Below are positions 45,264-55,527 of a stretch of DNA of 64,000 nucleotides, in pieces. The DNA comes from Chromatiales bacterium. GTDB lineage: Bacteria; Pseudomonadota; Gammaproteobacteria; Chromatiales; Chromatiaceae. Position 1 is the stretch's first letter, and each line of letters starts with the position of its first letter. Below the pieces are notes generated by a model, which was not told the origin of the DNA, did no database searches, and saw only the letters and a list, made by a program, of their open reading frames with translations. The stretch is from positions 62,001-126,000 of the forward strand of contig JANQLO010000048.1 in assembly GCA_028280505.1 (NCBI GenBank), given 5' to 3'. The position numbers and the translations under genes are program-made.

Positions 45264-46235
45264 ATGACCGACGCCATTGCATTAACCAGCGGCGAACCGG
45301 CCGGTATCGGTCCGGAGTTATGCGCAATGATCGCCCAGCGCGGCTGGCCCAAACCACTGGTCGCAGTCGGCGACCCCGCTTTACTGCAATCACGGGCGAA
45401 ACAACTCAGTCTGCCGCTGGAATTGCTCACGCTGAATCGCGGAATCCCATCCGCACCGGCACCACCCGGCAGTCTCTACGTCGCGCCGGTTGAACTGGCT
45501 ACCGCGGCGATACCGGGCAAACTGAGTCCAACGAACGCGCACTACGTGCTCGAGATGCTGAGCCATGCCGCGGACGGCTGTGCCAACCGGCACTATGCCG
45601 CCATGGTCACGGCACCCGTGCATAAGGGCGTAATCAACGACGCAGGTATCGCATTCACGGGACACACCGAATTTCTCGCCGCACGGACCGGCGGTCACCC
45701 CGTCATGATGCTGACTTGTCCCGGTCTACGCGTGGCGCTGGCAACAACGCATCTACCGCTGCGCGACGTGCCCGATGCCGTCGACCAAGCAACCCTCACC
45801 CGTGTTCTGACGATCCTGCACGACGATCTACGCCGGCGCTACCGTATTGCCGAACCGCGTATCTTGGTGTGCGGCCTGAATCCCCACGCCGGAGAGAGCG
45901 GCCACCTGGGACAAGAAGAGATCGAAGTGATCGCGCCGGTGATCGATCGATTGCGCGGGCAGGGCCTGGCACTGGAAGGGCCTTTACCCGCCGATACGCT
46001 GTTTACCGAATCGCACCTGAAACAGGCTGACGCCATCCTGGCGATGTACCACGACCAAGGCCTGCCGGTGCTCAAACACAAAGGCTTCGGCAACGCGGTG
46101 AACGTTACATTGGGCCTGCCGATCATCCGCACCTCGGTCGATCACGGTACCGCGCTCGATCTGGCCGGCACCGACCGCATCGATCCGGGCAGTATGCTTG
46201 CCGCGATCGAGCAGGCTATCGAACTCAGCGGCTAA
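45264..46235 (+). CDS. pdxA: 4-hydroxythreonine-4-phosphate dehydrogenase PdxA
   Basis: 323 residues. Characteristic segments are LTSGEPAGIGPEL, VTAPVHKGVINDAG, FTGHTEFLA (zinc-binding His), CGLNPHAGESGHLG, and MYHDQGLPVLKHKGFG. It oxidises 4-phosphohydroxy-threonine with NAD(P) in vitamin B6 synthesis, in the cytoplasm. The usual next gene, ksgA (rsmA), is missing: the 3' end instead overlaps a convergent oxidoreductase gene by 11 bases. Confidence 0.95.
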   Translation: MTDAIALTSGEPAGIGPELCAMIAQRGWPKPLVAVGDPALLQSRAKQLSLPLELLTLNRGIPSAPAPPGSLYVAPVELATAAIPGKLSPTNAHYVLEMLSHAADGCANRHYAAMVTAPVHKGVINDAGIAFTGHTEFLAARTGGHPVMMLTCPGLRVALATTHLPLRDVPDAVDQATLTRVLTILHDDLRRRYRIAEPRILVCGLNPHAGESGHLGQEEIEVIAPVIDRLRGQGLALEGPLPADTLFTESHLKQADAILAMYHDQGLPVLKHKGFGNAVNVTLGLPIIRTSVDHGTALDLAGTDRIDPGSMLAAIEQAIELSG

Positions 46236-47172
46236 TCGCCGATTCAATTCTTTCTTTCACCTGCAAGGCGACTTCGAGCGCCCGCAATCCGACAGGACCA
46301 CCGACCAAAGGCGGATCGCCGCTGATCACCGATTGCACGAAAGCATCGATTTCGGCATCCAATGGTTTAACCGCCTCGACGGCACTACGCTCGGTAACGA
46401 TTTCCGGCCATTGTTCGCCCGGCTTATGTTCGGGGTAGGCCACATCCAAGGTCTGATCGATGAAATCCAGCGATTGATAACGGTGATGTTCGAAAACCCT
46501 TATGCGGCGCATTTTCTCGCGCGACACCCGGCTGGCGATGACGTTGGCCACCGCACCATCGCTGAACTCCAATCGAGCATTGGCAATATCGATGTGGTCC
46601 GTCAACACCGCGGTACCGGCGGCGGAGATATGTGCGATCTCGGCATCGATCAACGACAGCACAATATCGATATCATGGATCATGAGGTCGGAAATCACAT
46701 CGACATCGGTCGCCCGAGCAACGAAAGGGCTCATCCGGTGCGCCTCGATGAAACGCGGCTGCTTAATGCGGTCCGCCAAAGCCATGACCCCGGCGTTGAA
46801 ACGCTCCAGATGCCCGATCTGCAGAATGACGCGAGCACGCTCGGCCGCATCGACGATGTCGCGGCCTTCGCCCACGGTCGTCGCGATGGGCTTTTCCAAC
46901 AAAACGTGAACGCCCCCGTCGAGGAAAGGTCGAGTCACCGCCAGATGCGCGGTAGTCGGCACCACGATGCTCACTGCATCGACCTTACCGAGCAATGCCT
47001 CGGCATCGGTATAGGCGGCACACCCCGCCTCGGCAGCGACTCGAGATGCGGTTTCGGCATCGGTATCGACGACACCGACAAGATCGACGCCAGGGTGGCG
47101 GGAATAGATCAGGGCGTGAAATCGGCCGAGGTAACCGACACCGACGACCCCGACAGCAAGAGGTTTGGACAA
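46225..47172 (-). CDS. Gfo/Idh/MocA-family oxidoreductase, GnnA-like
   Basis: 315 residues from the TTG at 47172, which has GAGGA 7 bases upstream; an upstream in-frame extension to 47214 lacks a signal. The Rossmann motif GVVGVGYLGRFHA and the EKPI catalytic-lysine motif (VLLEKPIATT) are present, along with HLERFN and MIHDIDIVL. This form resembles UDP-GlcNAc 3-dehydrogenases (GnnA) that prepare amino-sugars for lipid A, but the partner aminotransferase is not adjacent. It lies on the opposite strand to the surrounding block and is part of the insert between pdxA and apaG. Confidence 0.75.
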   Translation of the reverse strand: MSKPLAVGVVGVGYLGRFHALIYSRHPGVDLVGVVDTDAETASRVAAEAGCAAYTDAEALLGKVDAVSIVVPTTAHLAVTRPFLDGGVHVLLEKPIATTVGEGRDIVDAAERARVILQIGHLERFNAGVMALADRIKQPRFIEAHRMSPFVARATDVDVISDLMIHDIDIVLSLIDAEIAHISAAGTAVLTDHIDIANARLEFSDGAVANVIASRVSREKMRRIRVFEHHRYQSLDFIDQTLDVAYPEHKPGEQWPEIVTERSAVEAVKPLDAEIDAFVQSVISGDPPLVGGPVGLRALEVALQVKERIESAISR

Positions 47173-47220
47173 GACGACATCCTCGCGCGGTAACGATCCG
47201 CGCGAGGTTAGCACAGTCGC

Positions 47221-47409
47221 TCAATCGCGCATAACGCAGCCGATATCCTTTGCGGCTTCACAGACGAGCGACACCGAAGGCAAGGTGCGCTGAGCCGAAG
47301 ACGAGGCCTGCGCTTGAAGAATCACGGTAACCGACAAGGCAAACAGCAACAGCAGCACCAACACGCCGAAGGGATCGACCCGACCACGACAGTAACGTTT
47401 TATCTGCAT
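47221..47409 (-). CDS. Small single-pass membrane protein
   Basis: 62 residues. It starts with MQIKRYCRGRVDPFGVLVLLLLFALSV in two blocks: a basic N-terminus and one helix (about 14-35), then a short exported tail with two cysteines (SLVCEAAKDIGCVMRD). GAGAGG lies 7 bases before the ATG, which supports a real gene. No family is recognised. It sits between the GnnA-like and ankyrin genes, on the same strand as both. Confidence 0.5.
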   Translation of the reverse strand: MQIKRYCRGRVDPFGVLVLLLLFALSVTVILQAQASSSAQRTLPSVSLVCEAAKDIGCVMRD

Positions 47410-47505
47410 GCCAAAACCTCTCGACTCACATTCCTAAGCTTGTCCGCAACAGCGCACAAAATCCGGGCGATAGTTCACACGGACAACATCGCGGGCATCC
47501 CGTGA

Positions 47506-47964
47506 CTAAGGACTGCCGCTATCCTCGACCGCGCCAGCTGCAGTCAAAGTCTCCACCACCTTGTCATGGCCACCCAGTGTCGCCCGAGCGAGGGCCGTTT
47601 TACCGTTCGAATCCTTGAGATTCACGTCGGCCCCGGAAAGCAGCAGCAAATCGACCAGGTCCTTGTGGCCGAAGGCGCTCGCCGCCATCAAGGCCGAGAC
47701 GCCGGCGGCATCGACCGCATTGACGTCGGCACCTGCCGCTAGCAAAACCTGCACCGTCCGCCGATTACCATTGAAGCCGGCCATTACCAAAACCGGTCGC
47801 CCGCTGGCATTGGTCGCATTGGCATCCGCACCCTGAACCAACAGATCACGCACTTCGTCGGCACGGCCCGCCGACGCCGCAGCGATCAGCTGGGCGGGAG
47901 CCGTTTCGGCCTGAACCGCCGGCCACAGCGTGAAAAGCAAGACCAGATAAAGCCAGTTACGCAC
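47506..47964 (-). CDS. Exported ankyrin-repeat protein
   Basis: 152 residues from the GTG at 47964, chosen for the GAGGG upstream; a TTG at 47967 is equally close and the frame opens at 48003. A signal peptide (NWLYLVLLFTLWPAVQA) is followed by four ankyrin repeats (about 30-150) with typical VRDLLVQGADANATNASGRPVL and LLLLSGADVNLKDSNGKTAL patterns. It is probably a periplasmic protein-binding module. It is the first of three minus-strand genes in the insert between pdxA and apaG. Confidence 0.8.
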   Translation of the reverse strand: MRNWLYLVLLFTLWPAVQAETAPAQLIAAASAGRADEVRDLLVQGADANATNASGRPVLVMAGFNGNRRTVQVLLAAGADVNAVDAAGVSALMAASAFGHKDLVDLLLLSGADVNLKDSNGKTALARATLGGHDKVVETLTAAGAVEDSGSP

Positions 47965-48239
47965 CAAGAAGTCCCTCGAAGATCGGCCGCCAAGTACAGG
48001 CAAGCATAGCGTTAATCGCCCAATTCCTCTTTAGTGGCGGCAATTTACCCCCAGGCTTAAGCCAATCTCCCCCGGTCTTGCGAACCGCTTCGCAAAACAT
48101 GACGCAGCGAAACCGAACGTGCGCAACAATAGCGGGAAATCATGCCGAACGGCATTGGTATCATCCCCACACGCGATCGGCTTGCTTTTCCTTCGTCCGG
48201 GCAGTAGCTTCACCGGCAAAGCCATCGAGAACCATGCGC

Positions 48240-48623
48240 ATGACCGAACAAGATACGCACAAGATCGACGTCGGCGTCGAAACTTCTTATATCGACGATC
48301 AATCCGATCCCGACGCCGATCGCTATGTCTTTGCCTACACCATCACCATCAGCAATACCGGTAAGACCCCGGCCAAATTACTGAACCGCCATTGGCTCAT
48401 CACCGACGCCAACGGCAAAATCCAGGAAGTGAGAGGCGAAGGCGTGGTCGGCGAGCAACCCTATCTAAAGCCGGGCGAAAAGTTCCGCTACACCAGCGGC
48501 ACGGTCATCGAGACCCCGGTAGGCACGATGGAAGGGGAATACGAAATGGTTGCGGACGACGGTCGCTCGTTCATGGCACCGATCGATCGGTTCTCGCTCT
48601 CGATACCGCGCGTGTTGCACTGA
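48240..48623 (+). CDS. apaG: ApaG protein
   Basis: 127 residues. The ATG at 48240 is chosen for its spacing to GAGA; the ATG at 48234 is in frame. The FxLPQA-type fibronectin III-like fold is seen in YVFAYTITISNTG, LLNRHWLITDANG, EVRGEGVVGEQPYLKPGE and GTMEGEYEMV. The function of ApaG is unsettled, though it is tied to metal and CoA-related regulation in some bacteria. It precedes apaH by 25 bases, as in other gammaproteobacteria. Confidence 0.93.
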   Translation: MTEQDTHKIDVGVETSYIDDQSDPDADRYVFAYTITISNTGKTPAKLLNRHWLITDANGKIQEVRGEGVVGEQPYLKPGEKFRYTSGTVIETPVGTMEGEYEMVADDGRSFMAPIDRFSLSIPRVLH

Positions 48624-48648
48624 AGGACAAAACAAGGCAGGACTGACA

Positions 48649-49488
48649 ATGGCTGTCTATGCCGTCGGCGACATCCAAGGATGTTACGACGACCTCAGAC
48701 GTGCGCTCGACCGGGTGGCATTCGACCCGCCGCACGATACCCTGTGGTGCGTCGGCGACCTGGTCAACCGCGGGCCCGACTCGCTGAAAGTCTTACGTTA
48801 CATCCACCGTCTGGGCGACAGCGCGATCTGTGTGCTCGGCAATCACGACTTACACCTATTGGCAGTTGCCGCCGGCCACCCCAAATACAAGGACGAGCCA
48901 AGTCTCCGCGACATTCTACTGGCCGATGACCGCGACGAACTGCTGCATTGGCTGCGCCACCGACCTTTGTTGCACCATGATCCTGAACTGGACTTCATGA
49001 TGTTGCATGCCGGCCTACCGCCACAATGGGACGTCGCTACCGCGAAAGCCTGTGCCGCAGAAGTCGAGACGGTACTGCGAGGCAAGCACCACAACGACTA
49101 TTTTATGCGGATGTACGGTAACAAGCCGAAACACTGGGATCCCAATCTCGACGGTATCGACCGTTGGCGTTTCATTACCAACTGCTTTACGCGGCTGCGT
49201 TACTGCGAGCCGGACGGTCGTCTGGCGTTGAAGGAAAAAGGCCCGCCGGGTAGTCAGGTGGTAGGGCGCATTCCTTGGTTCGAACATCCGCAGCGCGCCA
49301 GCCGCGGGCAACGCATCGTCTTCGGCCACTGGTCCACCCTCGGCTTCCTCGCTGAATACAATGTCTGGGCTCTCGACACCGGCTGTCTATGGGGCGGCGC
49401 CCTAACCCTTTTGAGGCTCGACAGCGAACCGCCGCCGACCGTTTCACAGCCATGCATGGGATGGCTGGATCCCAAAGGCTTCAAGTAA
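48649..49488 (+). CDS. apaH: Diadenosine tetraphosphatase ApaH
   Basis: 279 residues from the ATG at 48649, preceded by GCAGGA. The phosphoesterase motifs are GDIQGCYDDL, GDLVNRGPDS, LGNHDLHLLAV and MLHAGLPPQWD, all normal. It hydrolyses Ap4A to two ADP. A conserved C-terminal region includes FGHWSTLG and LDTGCLWGG. The 256 bases after it (49489-49744) contain one small hairpin without a U-tract and no gene. Confidence 0.96.
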   Translation: MAVYAVGDIQGCYDDLRRALDRVAFDPPHDTLWCVGDLVNRGPDSLKVLRYIHRLGDSAICVLGNHDLHLLAVAAGHPKYKDEPSLRDILLADDRDELLHWLRHRPLLHHDPELDFMMLHAGLPPQWDVATAKACAAEVETVLRGKHHNDYFMRMYGNKPKHWDPNLDGIDRWRFITNCFTRLRYCEPDGRLALKEKGPPGSQVVGRIPWFEHPQRASRGQRIVFGHWSTLGFLAEYNVWALDTGCLWGGALTLLRLDSEPPPTVSQPCMGWLDPKGFK

Positions 49489-49744
49489 TCGACAACGGGC
49501 CCCTTTATCCCGTTCAGGCGTTCGTTGCTTTTCCGGGTCTCGTCATTGGGCGCGTTCCGCCGGGAACGGCCCGCCACGCCCAAGGGACGCAATGCCGAGT
49601 CGGCCTAGGACCTCGCGGCTGAGCGGTCCCATAGCGTTTATGCAGTGGCTTGCATTAGGATAGCGAGTGCAGCGCACCTGCGCCTCGCCACACGGCCGCC
49701 CAATCACGCTGAAATACGACGAACGCCCGACTCAGGATACAAAA

Positions 49745-50512
49745 ATGCGCAGTCACGAAATCGACTATCAAATCATCGGCGCAGAGATGCAGTTGGTCGA
49801 GATCACCCTCGATCCGGGCGAGACGGTGGTCGCCGAAGCCGGTTCCATGACCTATATGGAGCAGGACATCCGTTTCGACACGCGCATGGGCGATGGCTCC
49901 GATCCCGATCAGGGCATCATGGGCAAGCTGTTTTCCGCCGGCAAACGCGTGTTCACCGGTGAATCCATATTCACCACCCATTTCAGCAACGACGGCAATG
50001 CGCGGCGCAGAGTCGGCTTCGCGGCGCCCTACCCCGGGAACATTGTCCCACTCGACCTGGCAAAGGTCGGCCAGCGCATCGTCTGCCAAAAGGACGCCTT
50101 TCTATGCGCTGCACTGGGCACCAAAATCGACATCACCTTCAATCGTCGGATTGGCGCAGGTCTGTTCGGTGGCGAAGGCTTTATCCTGCAAACCCTCGAA
50201 GGCGACGGCATGGCGTTTATCCAAGCCGGCGGCAGCGTGATCGAGAAAACGCTGAACGGCGAAACCCTGCGCGCCGATACCGGCTGTCTGGTCGGCTTCA
50301 GCGGCGACATCGATTACAAAATCGAGCGCGCCGGCGGACTCAAATCGATGATTTTCGGTGGCGAAGGACTGTTCCTGGCGACCCTGAGCGGCACCGGCAA
50401 AGTCTGGCTCCAGAGCCTACCGTTCTCGCGCATGGCCGATCGTATCATCGCGGCGGCACCGCAGGGCGGCGGAAAGAACCAGGGAGAGAGCGGTCTGATC
50501 GGTAGTAGCTGA
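49745..50512 (+). CDS. TIGR00266/AIM24-family protein
   Basis: 255 residues from the ATG at 49745, which follows CAGGA by 7 bases. The beta-rich TIGR00266 fold is recognisable in [19 protein letters not shown] and [12 protein letters not shown], plus the late [14 protein letters not shown] and MADRII segments. The family is widespread and uncharacterised; relatives in yeast mitochondria (Aim24) organise membranes. It is convergent with speD, 8 bases away. It is probably soluble or membrane-associated. Confidence 0.85.
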   Translation: MRSHEIDYQIIGAEMQLVEITLDPGETVVAEAGSMTYMEQDIRFDTRMGDGSDPDQGIMGKLFSAGKRVFTGESIFTTHFSNDGNARRRVGFAAPYPGNIVPLDLAKVGQRIVCQKDAFLCAALGTKIDITFNRRIGAGLFGGEGFILQTLEGDGMAFIQAGGSVIEKTLNGETLRADTGCLVGFSGDIDYKIERAGGLKSMIFGGEGLFLATLSGTGKVWLQSLPFSRMADRIIAAAPQGGGKNQGESGLIGSS

Positions 50513-50519
50513 GAAGGCC

Positions 50520-51338
50520 TCAGGAAGATAGCTTCATCCCGCGCGCAATATTGTGTCCGTAGAAGATCTCCAGCATTTCTCGCCGGATCTTTTCTTCGAT
50601 CTCACGCTGGCCACGCGGTGACACATCGTCCACATCCACCCCGAACAGGTAATCATCGAGGTTGAACGCCTTGAGCATCATCTTGGTGTGGAACAGATTC
50701 TCCTGGTACACATTGACATCGACCATCTGATACCGCTGGCGGGTGTCACGTGCGAGAAAATTCTGGATGGAATTGATTTTGTGATCGATGTAGTGCTTCT
50801 TGCCCTTAACGTCACGGGTGAAGCCGCGCACCCGATAATCGATGATCACGATATCCGATTCGAAGGAGTGAATCAGATAATTCAAAGCCTTGAGCGGTGA
50901 CACCCGGCCACAGGTCGAAACGTCAATATCGGCACGAAAAGTCGAAATACCGTTGAGCGGATGGCTTTCCGGATAGGTATGCACCGTGACATGGCTCTTG
51001 TCCAGATGGCCGACGATGCTCTCCGGCAAGGGTCCCGGCGCCTCGGTATTCGAAATCTGTTCGGCGGCGACCGGTTCTTCGGAAATCAATATGGTGACGC
51101 TGGCACCATGCGGATCATAATCCTGACGGGCGATGTTCAGAACATTGGCACCGATGATCTCGGTTACCTTGCGCAAGATATCCGTCAATCGACGCGCGCT
51201 GTACTCCTCGTCGATGTAGCGTATGTATTCACGCTCCTGCTCCGGCGAGGCGGCATAGTTGATGTCGTAGATATTGAAGCTAAGCGTTTTTGTGAGGTTG
51301 TTGAAACCATGCAGCTTGAGCTTTTTCGATGGCGACAT
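50520..51338 (-). CDS. speD: S-adenosylmethionine decarboxylase proenzyme SpeD
   Basis: 272 residues. The self-cleavage site is [13 protein letters not shown], where S115 becomes the pyruvoyl group; the C-terminal region [12 protein letters not shown] and the length match the E. coli type. It makes decarboxylated AdoMet for spermidine synthesis. No speE is adjacent. Its position near crp and an osmC gene mirrors Pseudomonas (vfr, OsmC-like gene, speD), with a VOC gene added between. Confidence 0.95.
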   Translation of the reverse strand: MSPSKKLKLHGFNNLTKTLSFNIYDINYAASPEQEREYIRYIDEEYSARRLTDILRKVTEIIGANVLNIARQDYDPHGASVTILISEEPVAAEQISNTEAPGPLPESIVGHLDKSHVTVHTYPESHPLNGISTFRADIDVSTCGRVSPLKALNYLIHSFESDIVIIDYRVRGFTRDVKGKKHYIDHKINSIQNFLARDTRQRYQMVDVNVYQENLFHTKMMLKAFNLDDYLFGVDVDDVSPRGQREIEEKIRREMLEIFYGHNIARGMKLSS

Positions 51339-51426
51339 GCCGGTGTGAACCCAGAGTAAAAAACCGGCCGCAAGTTACGCCAATCAGCGCCCCAAAACAA
51401 GCGTTTAAGCCAACTTTGCGTAATCG

Positions 51427-51849
51427 TCAGTTAAGCCCTTTCAGTTGCTCCCACTGACAAACCTCCGGATGGTGAATCATCTGCACCAGCGTGCCATCGG
51501 GATCGTAGCAATAAAAGCTGCGTGCACCGTCACGATGGGTACGCGGGGCATTGCGCATCTTCACCTGGTGTTCGTTCAACCAGTCGAACCATTGATCGAC
51601 CGCCTCGGCGCTGTCGAGAAAGAAACCGATGTGGTCCAACCGTTGGGTCGATTCGTCACGCCGCACGTCCGGTTCGGCCTGATGCAGCGCCAGATTGTCA
51701 CCGCCCGAGGTGAGGTAGACATTGTGCTCATCGGGACGCCACTCGACCTCCATGCCGAGCAGATTTACGTAAAAATGCTCACAGGCAGTCATGTCGCGCA
51801 CGAACAACGCGACATGGCGCATACCGAACCCCATACCCGGCCGACTCAT
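51427..51849 (-). CDS. VOC-superfamily (glyoxalase-like) protein
   Basis: 140 residues. Two beta-alpha-beta-beta-beta modules are seen: MRHVALFVRDMTACEHFYVNLLGMEVEW with the first His ligand, and RLDHIGFFLDSAEAVDQWFDWL, with a glutamate near FYCYDPDGTLVQM. It is probably a metal-dependent lyase or dioxygenase; the substrate is unknown. Its ATG overlaps the osmC stop (ATGA), so the two are translated together. Confidence 0.85.
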   Translation of the reverse strand: MSRPGMGFGMRHVALFVRDMTACEHFYVNLLGMEVEWRPDEHNVYLTSGGDNLALHQAEPDVRRDESTQRLDHIGFFLDSAEAVDQWFDWLNEHQVKMRNAPRTHRDGARSFYCYDPDGTLVQMIHHPEVCQWEQLKGLN

Positions 51850-52265
51850 GGCTGCTCCACAATCTCGAAATCATGGGTGATCTCGGCCACGGCGCCGAGC
51901 ATGATCGAGGCCGAGCAGTACTTCTCGGCACTCAACTGGACCGCGCGCTCGACCGCCTTCTCAGTCAGCCCCTTGCCGGCGACACGAAAATGTACATGAA
52001 TACGGGTGAATACCTTGGGGTCGGTCTCGGCTCGCTCGGCATTCAGCTCGACCTCACACAGACTGACCCGGTGACGACCGCGGCGCAGAATGTGCAGCAC
52101 ATCGAACTCGGTGCAGCCCCCTAGGCCTATCAACAGCATCTCCATCGGACGGACGCCCAGATTACGTCCGCCGTGCTCGGGTGGACCGTCCATGACCAAA
52201 GCATGACCGCTGCCGGACTCGGCCAGCATGGTCACCCCGTCCACCCACTTAATTCTTGCCTTCAT
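51846..52265 (-). CDS. OsmC-family peroxiredoxin-like protein
   Basis: 139 residues. The OsmC/Ohr fold shows a first cysteine in GLGGCTEFDVLHIL and a second in AEKYCSASIML, the pair used in thiol-based peroxide reduction. GGPPEHGGRNLGVRPMEML precedes them. The protein probably reduces organic hydroperoxides in the cytoplasm. It is divergent from crp with a 98-base spacer, and first in a two-gene unit with the VOC protein. Confidence 0.85.
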   Translation of the reverse strand: MKARIKWVDGVTMLAESGSGHALVMDGPPEHGGRNLGVRPMEMLLIGLGGCTEFDVLHILRRGRHRVSLCEVELNAERAETDPKVFTRIHVHFRVAGKGLTEKAVERAVQLSAEKYCSASIMLGAVAEITHDFEIVEQP

Positions 52266-52363
52266 TAGCGCTCTGTCACAAAAATTCGGTGATCAGGCTA
52301 GCATAGTTCGACAAGACCGAGCAGCCTGCCTAGAATTCCTGCAATACTTGGACGAGTATCGCC

Positions 52364-53035
52364 ATGCCCCAAACCAATCCCTACAGTATCGTGCAGCCAC
52401 CCCCGCAGGATCCGGATTGGCTGAAGCCTTTTCTGGCGCACTGCCACCGTCGGCGGTATCCGGCAAAAACCGATTTCATCCATCCCGGCGATGCCGCCGA
52501 CAGCCTGTTCTATCTGGTATCCGGCCAAGTCACGATCTTTCTCGAAGACGAGGACGGTCGCGAGATCATCCTGAGCTATCTCAACAAGGGTGATTTCATC
52601 GGCGAAATGGGTTTGTTCATGCCGATGCCCAAACGGTCGGTCATGGTCCGCACACGCAGCGCCTGCGAACTGGCGGAGATCTCGTACAACAAGCTGGAAC
52701 AACTGTTCGAGACCGATTTACGACCCCATACCAAGAACATTCTCTATGCCCTCGGACGCCAGCTTACCGAACGCCTCGAGGCCACGAGTCAGAAGGTCAG
52801 CCACTTGGCCTTCCTGGATGTCACCGGGCGAATCGCCGGTACGCTGCTGGATCTGTGCAAACAGCCGGACGCAATGACCCATCCCGACGGGATGCAGATT
52901 CGCATCACCCGTCAAGAAATCGGACGGATCGTCGGCTGCTCAAGAGAAATGGCCGGACGGGTACTGAAGGATCTCGAAGAACGCGGCTTGATTCATGTGA
53001 AGGGCAAGACCATCGTGGTGTTCGGCACCCGCTGA
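52364..53035 (+). CDS. crp: cAMP receptor protein (Crp/Vfr)
   Basis: 223 residues. The cyclic-nucleotide fold shows [20 protein letters not shown], with the cAMP-contacting Glu and Arg-Ser conserved. [29 protein letters not shown], read in blocks, and the helix-turn-helix [25 protein letters not shown] are nearly those of E. coli Crp and Pseudomonas Vfr. It should bind TGTGA-N6-TCACA sites. No adenylate cyclase is in the window. The gene is convergent with trpC, 22 bases away, as in Pseudomonas. Confidence 0.93.
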   Translation: MPQTNPYSIVQPPPQDPDWLKPFLAHCHRRRYPAKTDFIHPGDAADSLFYLVSGQVTIFLEDEDGREIILSYLNKGDFIGEMGLFMPMPKRSVMVRTRSACELAEISYNKLEQLFETDLRPHTKNILYALGRQLTERLEATSQKVSHLAFLDVTGRIAGTLLDLCKQPDAMTHPDGMQIRITRQEIGRIVGCSREMAGRVLKDLEERGLIHVKGKTIVVFGTR

Positions 53036-53057
53036 ACCTGGTTGCGCCCGATCGGGG

Positions 53058-53855
53058 TCAGGCAAACAGCTCCGCCAGTCTCGCACCGGGCTCGTCGGCA
53101 CGCATGAAGGCCTCACCAACCAGGAAAGCATGAACATCATGCTCGCGCATCAACGCGACATCACCGGGCTCCGTAATCCCGCTTTCGGTCACGACCAGGC
53201 GTTCGGCCGGTATCCGAGGCAATAAACCCAAGGTTGTATCCAAGCTCACCTGGAAAGTCCGCAGATTACGATTATTGATACCGATCAGCGGATTGTCGGT
53301 CCCCAACGCACGCTCAAGTTCCTCGCCGTTGTGCACCTCGATCAACACATCCATGCCGAATTCATGCGCCAAATCGTTCAATCGATGCAATTGCGCATCG
53401 TCGAGGCAAGCCGCGATCAGCAGGATGCAGTCGGCACCGATCGCACGCGCCTCGGTGACCTGATAGGGGTCGACGATGAAGTCCTTGCGGATCACCGGCA
53501 GGTCGCAGGCAGTGCGCGCGGCCTGTAGATAGGCGTCCGCGCCCTGAAAGAAATCGACATCGGTCAACACCGACAGGCAGGCCGCACCGGCATCCGCATA
53601 GCTGACAGCGATCTCCGCCGGCCTGAAATTCTCCCGCAACACCCCCTTGGACGGTGATGCCTTTTTGATCTCGGCGATTACCGCGGCCTTTTCGGCGACA
53701 ATCTTGGCATGTAAGGCCGCAACAAACCCACGTGGCGCGTCCGCATCTTGTGCACGAGCCGCGAGTTCAGACTGAGACAACACAGCGCTGCGCGCCACAA
53801 TCTCTTCGCGCTTGCGCGCAACAATCCTTTTCAAAATGTCCGGCGTGTCGGTCAT
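53058..53855 (-). CDS. trpC: Indole-3-glycerol phosphate synthase TrpC
   Basis: 265 residues, the monofunctional form. Motifs include [15 protein letters not shown] with the catalytic Lys, [32 protein letters not shown] and [12 protein letters not shown]. It converts carboxyphenylamino-deoxyribulose phosphate to indole-3-glycerol phosphate in tryptophan synthesis. It overlaps trpD by ATGA and is the last gene of trpEGDC. Confidence 0.96.
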   Translation of the reverse strand: MTDTPDILKRIVARKREEIVARSAVLSQSELAARAQDADAPRGFVAALHAKIVAEKAAVIAEIKKASPSKGVLRENFRPAEIAVSYADAGAACLSVLTDVDFFQGADAYLQAARTACDLPVIRKDFIVDPYQVTEARAIGADCILLIAACLDDAQLHRLNDLAHEFGMDVLIEVHNGEELERALGTDNPLIGINNRNLRTFQVSLDTTLGLLPRIPAERLVVTESGITEPGDVALMREHDVHAFLVGEAFMRADEPGARLAELFA

Positions 53856-54874
53856 TCGAAACCCTGCGTCAGTACCACCAGACGATCCAGACGGTTGCGT
53901 GCCTCGCCACTGGCAATCGCGCCATCGGCACGCGCCATACCGTCCTTCAGGGAACCGGCCAAGCCGGCAACATAAATAGCGGCACCGGCATTCAGCACCA
54001 CGATGTCGCGTGCCGGGCCGGGCCGATTGTCGAGCACACCGATAATGGTTTTGACACTATCCTCCGGGCCTTCGACCTTGATGGCGTCGAGTGGGCTGCG
54101 GTTGATACCGAAATCTTCCGGTTGAATCGAAAAACGGTGAACCTGGCCATCCTTGAGTTCGGCGACTTCGGTCTTATCGCCGACACTGATCTCGTCCAGC
54201 CCGTCACGCGAATGCACGACCATGACATGGCGGGCACCAAGCCGACGCAACACCTCGGCCAAAGGTTCGAGCAAATCGTCGCTGAACACACCGAGCAGCA
54301 GATTCGGCACACCGGCCGGGTTGGTCAACGGACCGAGCACGTTAAACACCGTGCGTACGCCCATCTCCCGGCGCGGACCGATCGCGTGCTTCATCGCGCT
54401 GTGATGGCCGGGTGCAAACATGAAACCAACCCCGACATCGCGCACGCACTGCTCGACCTGGGCCGGCGACAGATCCAGGCGTAGCCCGGCGGTCTCCAAG
54501 GCGTCGGCGCTACCTGATTTACTGGACACCGAACGGTTACCATGCTTGGCGACATGACACCCGGCCGCCGCGGCGACGAACATGCAGGCGGTCGAAACAT
54601 TGAATGTACCCGCGGCATCGCCACCGGTACCGACGATATCCACGGTATGTGCCAAACCGCCGATATCGACGCCGGATGCCAATTCACGCATCACTCCGGC
54701 CGCCGCGGCGATCTCGGTTACCGTCTCGCCCTTCATGCGTAGACCGACCAAAAAACCGCCGATCTGCGCCGGCGTGGCACCGCCGGTCATAATCGCGCGC
54801 ATGACCGCGGTCATTTCATCGCCATTCAGATCATGACGATCGATGACGCGTGCTATCGCCTGTTTGATGTCCAT
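53852..54874 (-). CDS. trpD: Anthranilate phosphoribosyltransferase TrpD
   Basis: 340 residues from the ATG at 54874, with AGGAGG 7 bases upstream. Characteristic segments are [14 protein letters not shown] (phosphoribosyl pyrophosphate binding), [15 protein letters not shown], and [15 protein letters not shown]. It transfers phosphoribose to anthranilate. It is coupled to trpC by ATGA and lies 72 bases after trpG. Confidence 0.96.
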   Translation of the reverse strand: MDIKQAIARVIDRHDLNGDEMTAVMRAIMTGGATPAQIGGFLVGLRMKGETVTEIAAAAGVMRELASGVDIGGLAHTVDIVGTGGDAAGTFNVSTACMFVAAAAGCHVAKHGNRSVSSKSGSADALETAGLRLDLSPAQVEQCVRDVGVGFMFAPGHHSAMKHAIGPRREMGVRTVFNVLGPLTNPAGVPNLLLGVFSDDLLEPLAEVLRRLGARHVMVVHSRDGLDEISVGDKTEVAELKDGQVHRFSIQPEDFGINRSPLDAIKVEGPEDSVKTIIGVLDNRPGPARDIVVLNAGAAIYVAGLAGSLKDGMARADGAIASGEARNRLDRLVVLTQGFE

Positions 54875-54946
54875 GCCCCAGCCTCCTGATCGAACCAAGT
54901 TTTTAGGATATCGCCAACGATTCGGGTGCGGTTACCGGAAGACTCT

Positions 54947-55525
54947 TCAGCGCCCTTCGAGAAAACTCTGCAGCATCCGATGGCCATGCTCGGTAAGTAT
55001 GGATTCCGGATGAAACTGCACACCCTGGATCGGCAGCTCGCGATGACGCATACCCATGATCTCGTCGATCTCGCCATCCTGCCGGGTCCAGGCCGTTACC
55101 GCCAGACATTCCGGCAGGCTACTCCGCTCGACCACCAGCGAATGGTAGCGCGTCGCCTCAAACGGATTCGGAAGATCGCTGAATACCCCGTTCGAAGCAT
55201 GATGGATCGGCGAGGTCTTGCCATGCATTACCGCGCGCGCGTGCACGATCCGACCGCCGAAGGCCTGGCCAATCGCCTGATGGCCGAGACACACACCGAG
55301 GATCGGAATCTTGCCGGCAAACGCCTTGATCGCCTCGACCGAGATCCCAGCCTCGGTCGGCGTACAGGGGCCGGGCGAAATCACCAAATGCTGCGGATCG
55401 AGCTCGGCAATACCTTGAAGATCAATCTCGTCGTTGCGAACGACTTCGACATCGGCACCCAGCTCACCGAAGTACTGTACGATATTGAATGTGAAAGAGT
55501 CATAGTTGTCGATCATCAGCAACAT
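54947..55525 (-). CDS. trpG: Anthranilate synthase component II (glutamine amidotransferase) TrpG
   Basis: 192 residues from the ATG at 55525. The amidotransferase triad is C79 in [11 protein letters not shown] and the His-Glu of [19 protein letters not shown] is also characteristic. It supplies ammonia to TrpE and could also serve PabB. It starts 2 bases after trpE ends. This is the short, unfused form of the enzyme. Confidence 0.96.
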   Translation of the reverse strand: MLLMIDNYDSFTFNIVQYFGELGADVEVVRNDEIDLQGIAELDPQHLVISPGPCTPTEAGISVEAIKAFAGKIPILGVCLGHQAIGQAFGGRIVHARAVMHGKTSPIHHASNGVFSDLPNPFEATRYHSLVVERSSLPECLAVTAWTRQDGEIDEIMGMRHRELPIQGVQFHPESILTEHGHRMLQSFLEGR

Positions 55526-55527
55526 GC

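Noticed and set aside
46198..47193. 331-codon frame opposite the Gfo/Idh gene
   Set aside because: Antisense to a gene with clear NAD-binding motifs, and it has no recognisable fold.
49489..49744. Small RNA or gene between apaH and the TIGR00266 gene
   Set aside because: Only a hairpin without U-tract was found; no promoter, and short frames lack ribosome sites.
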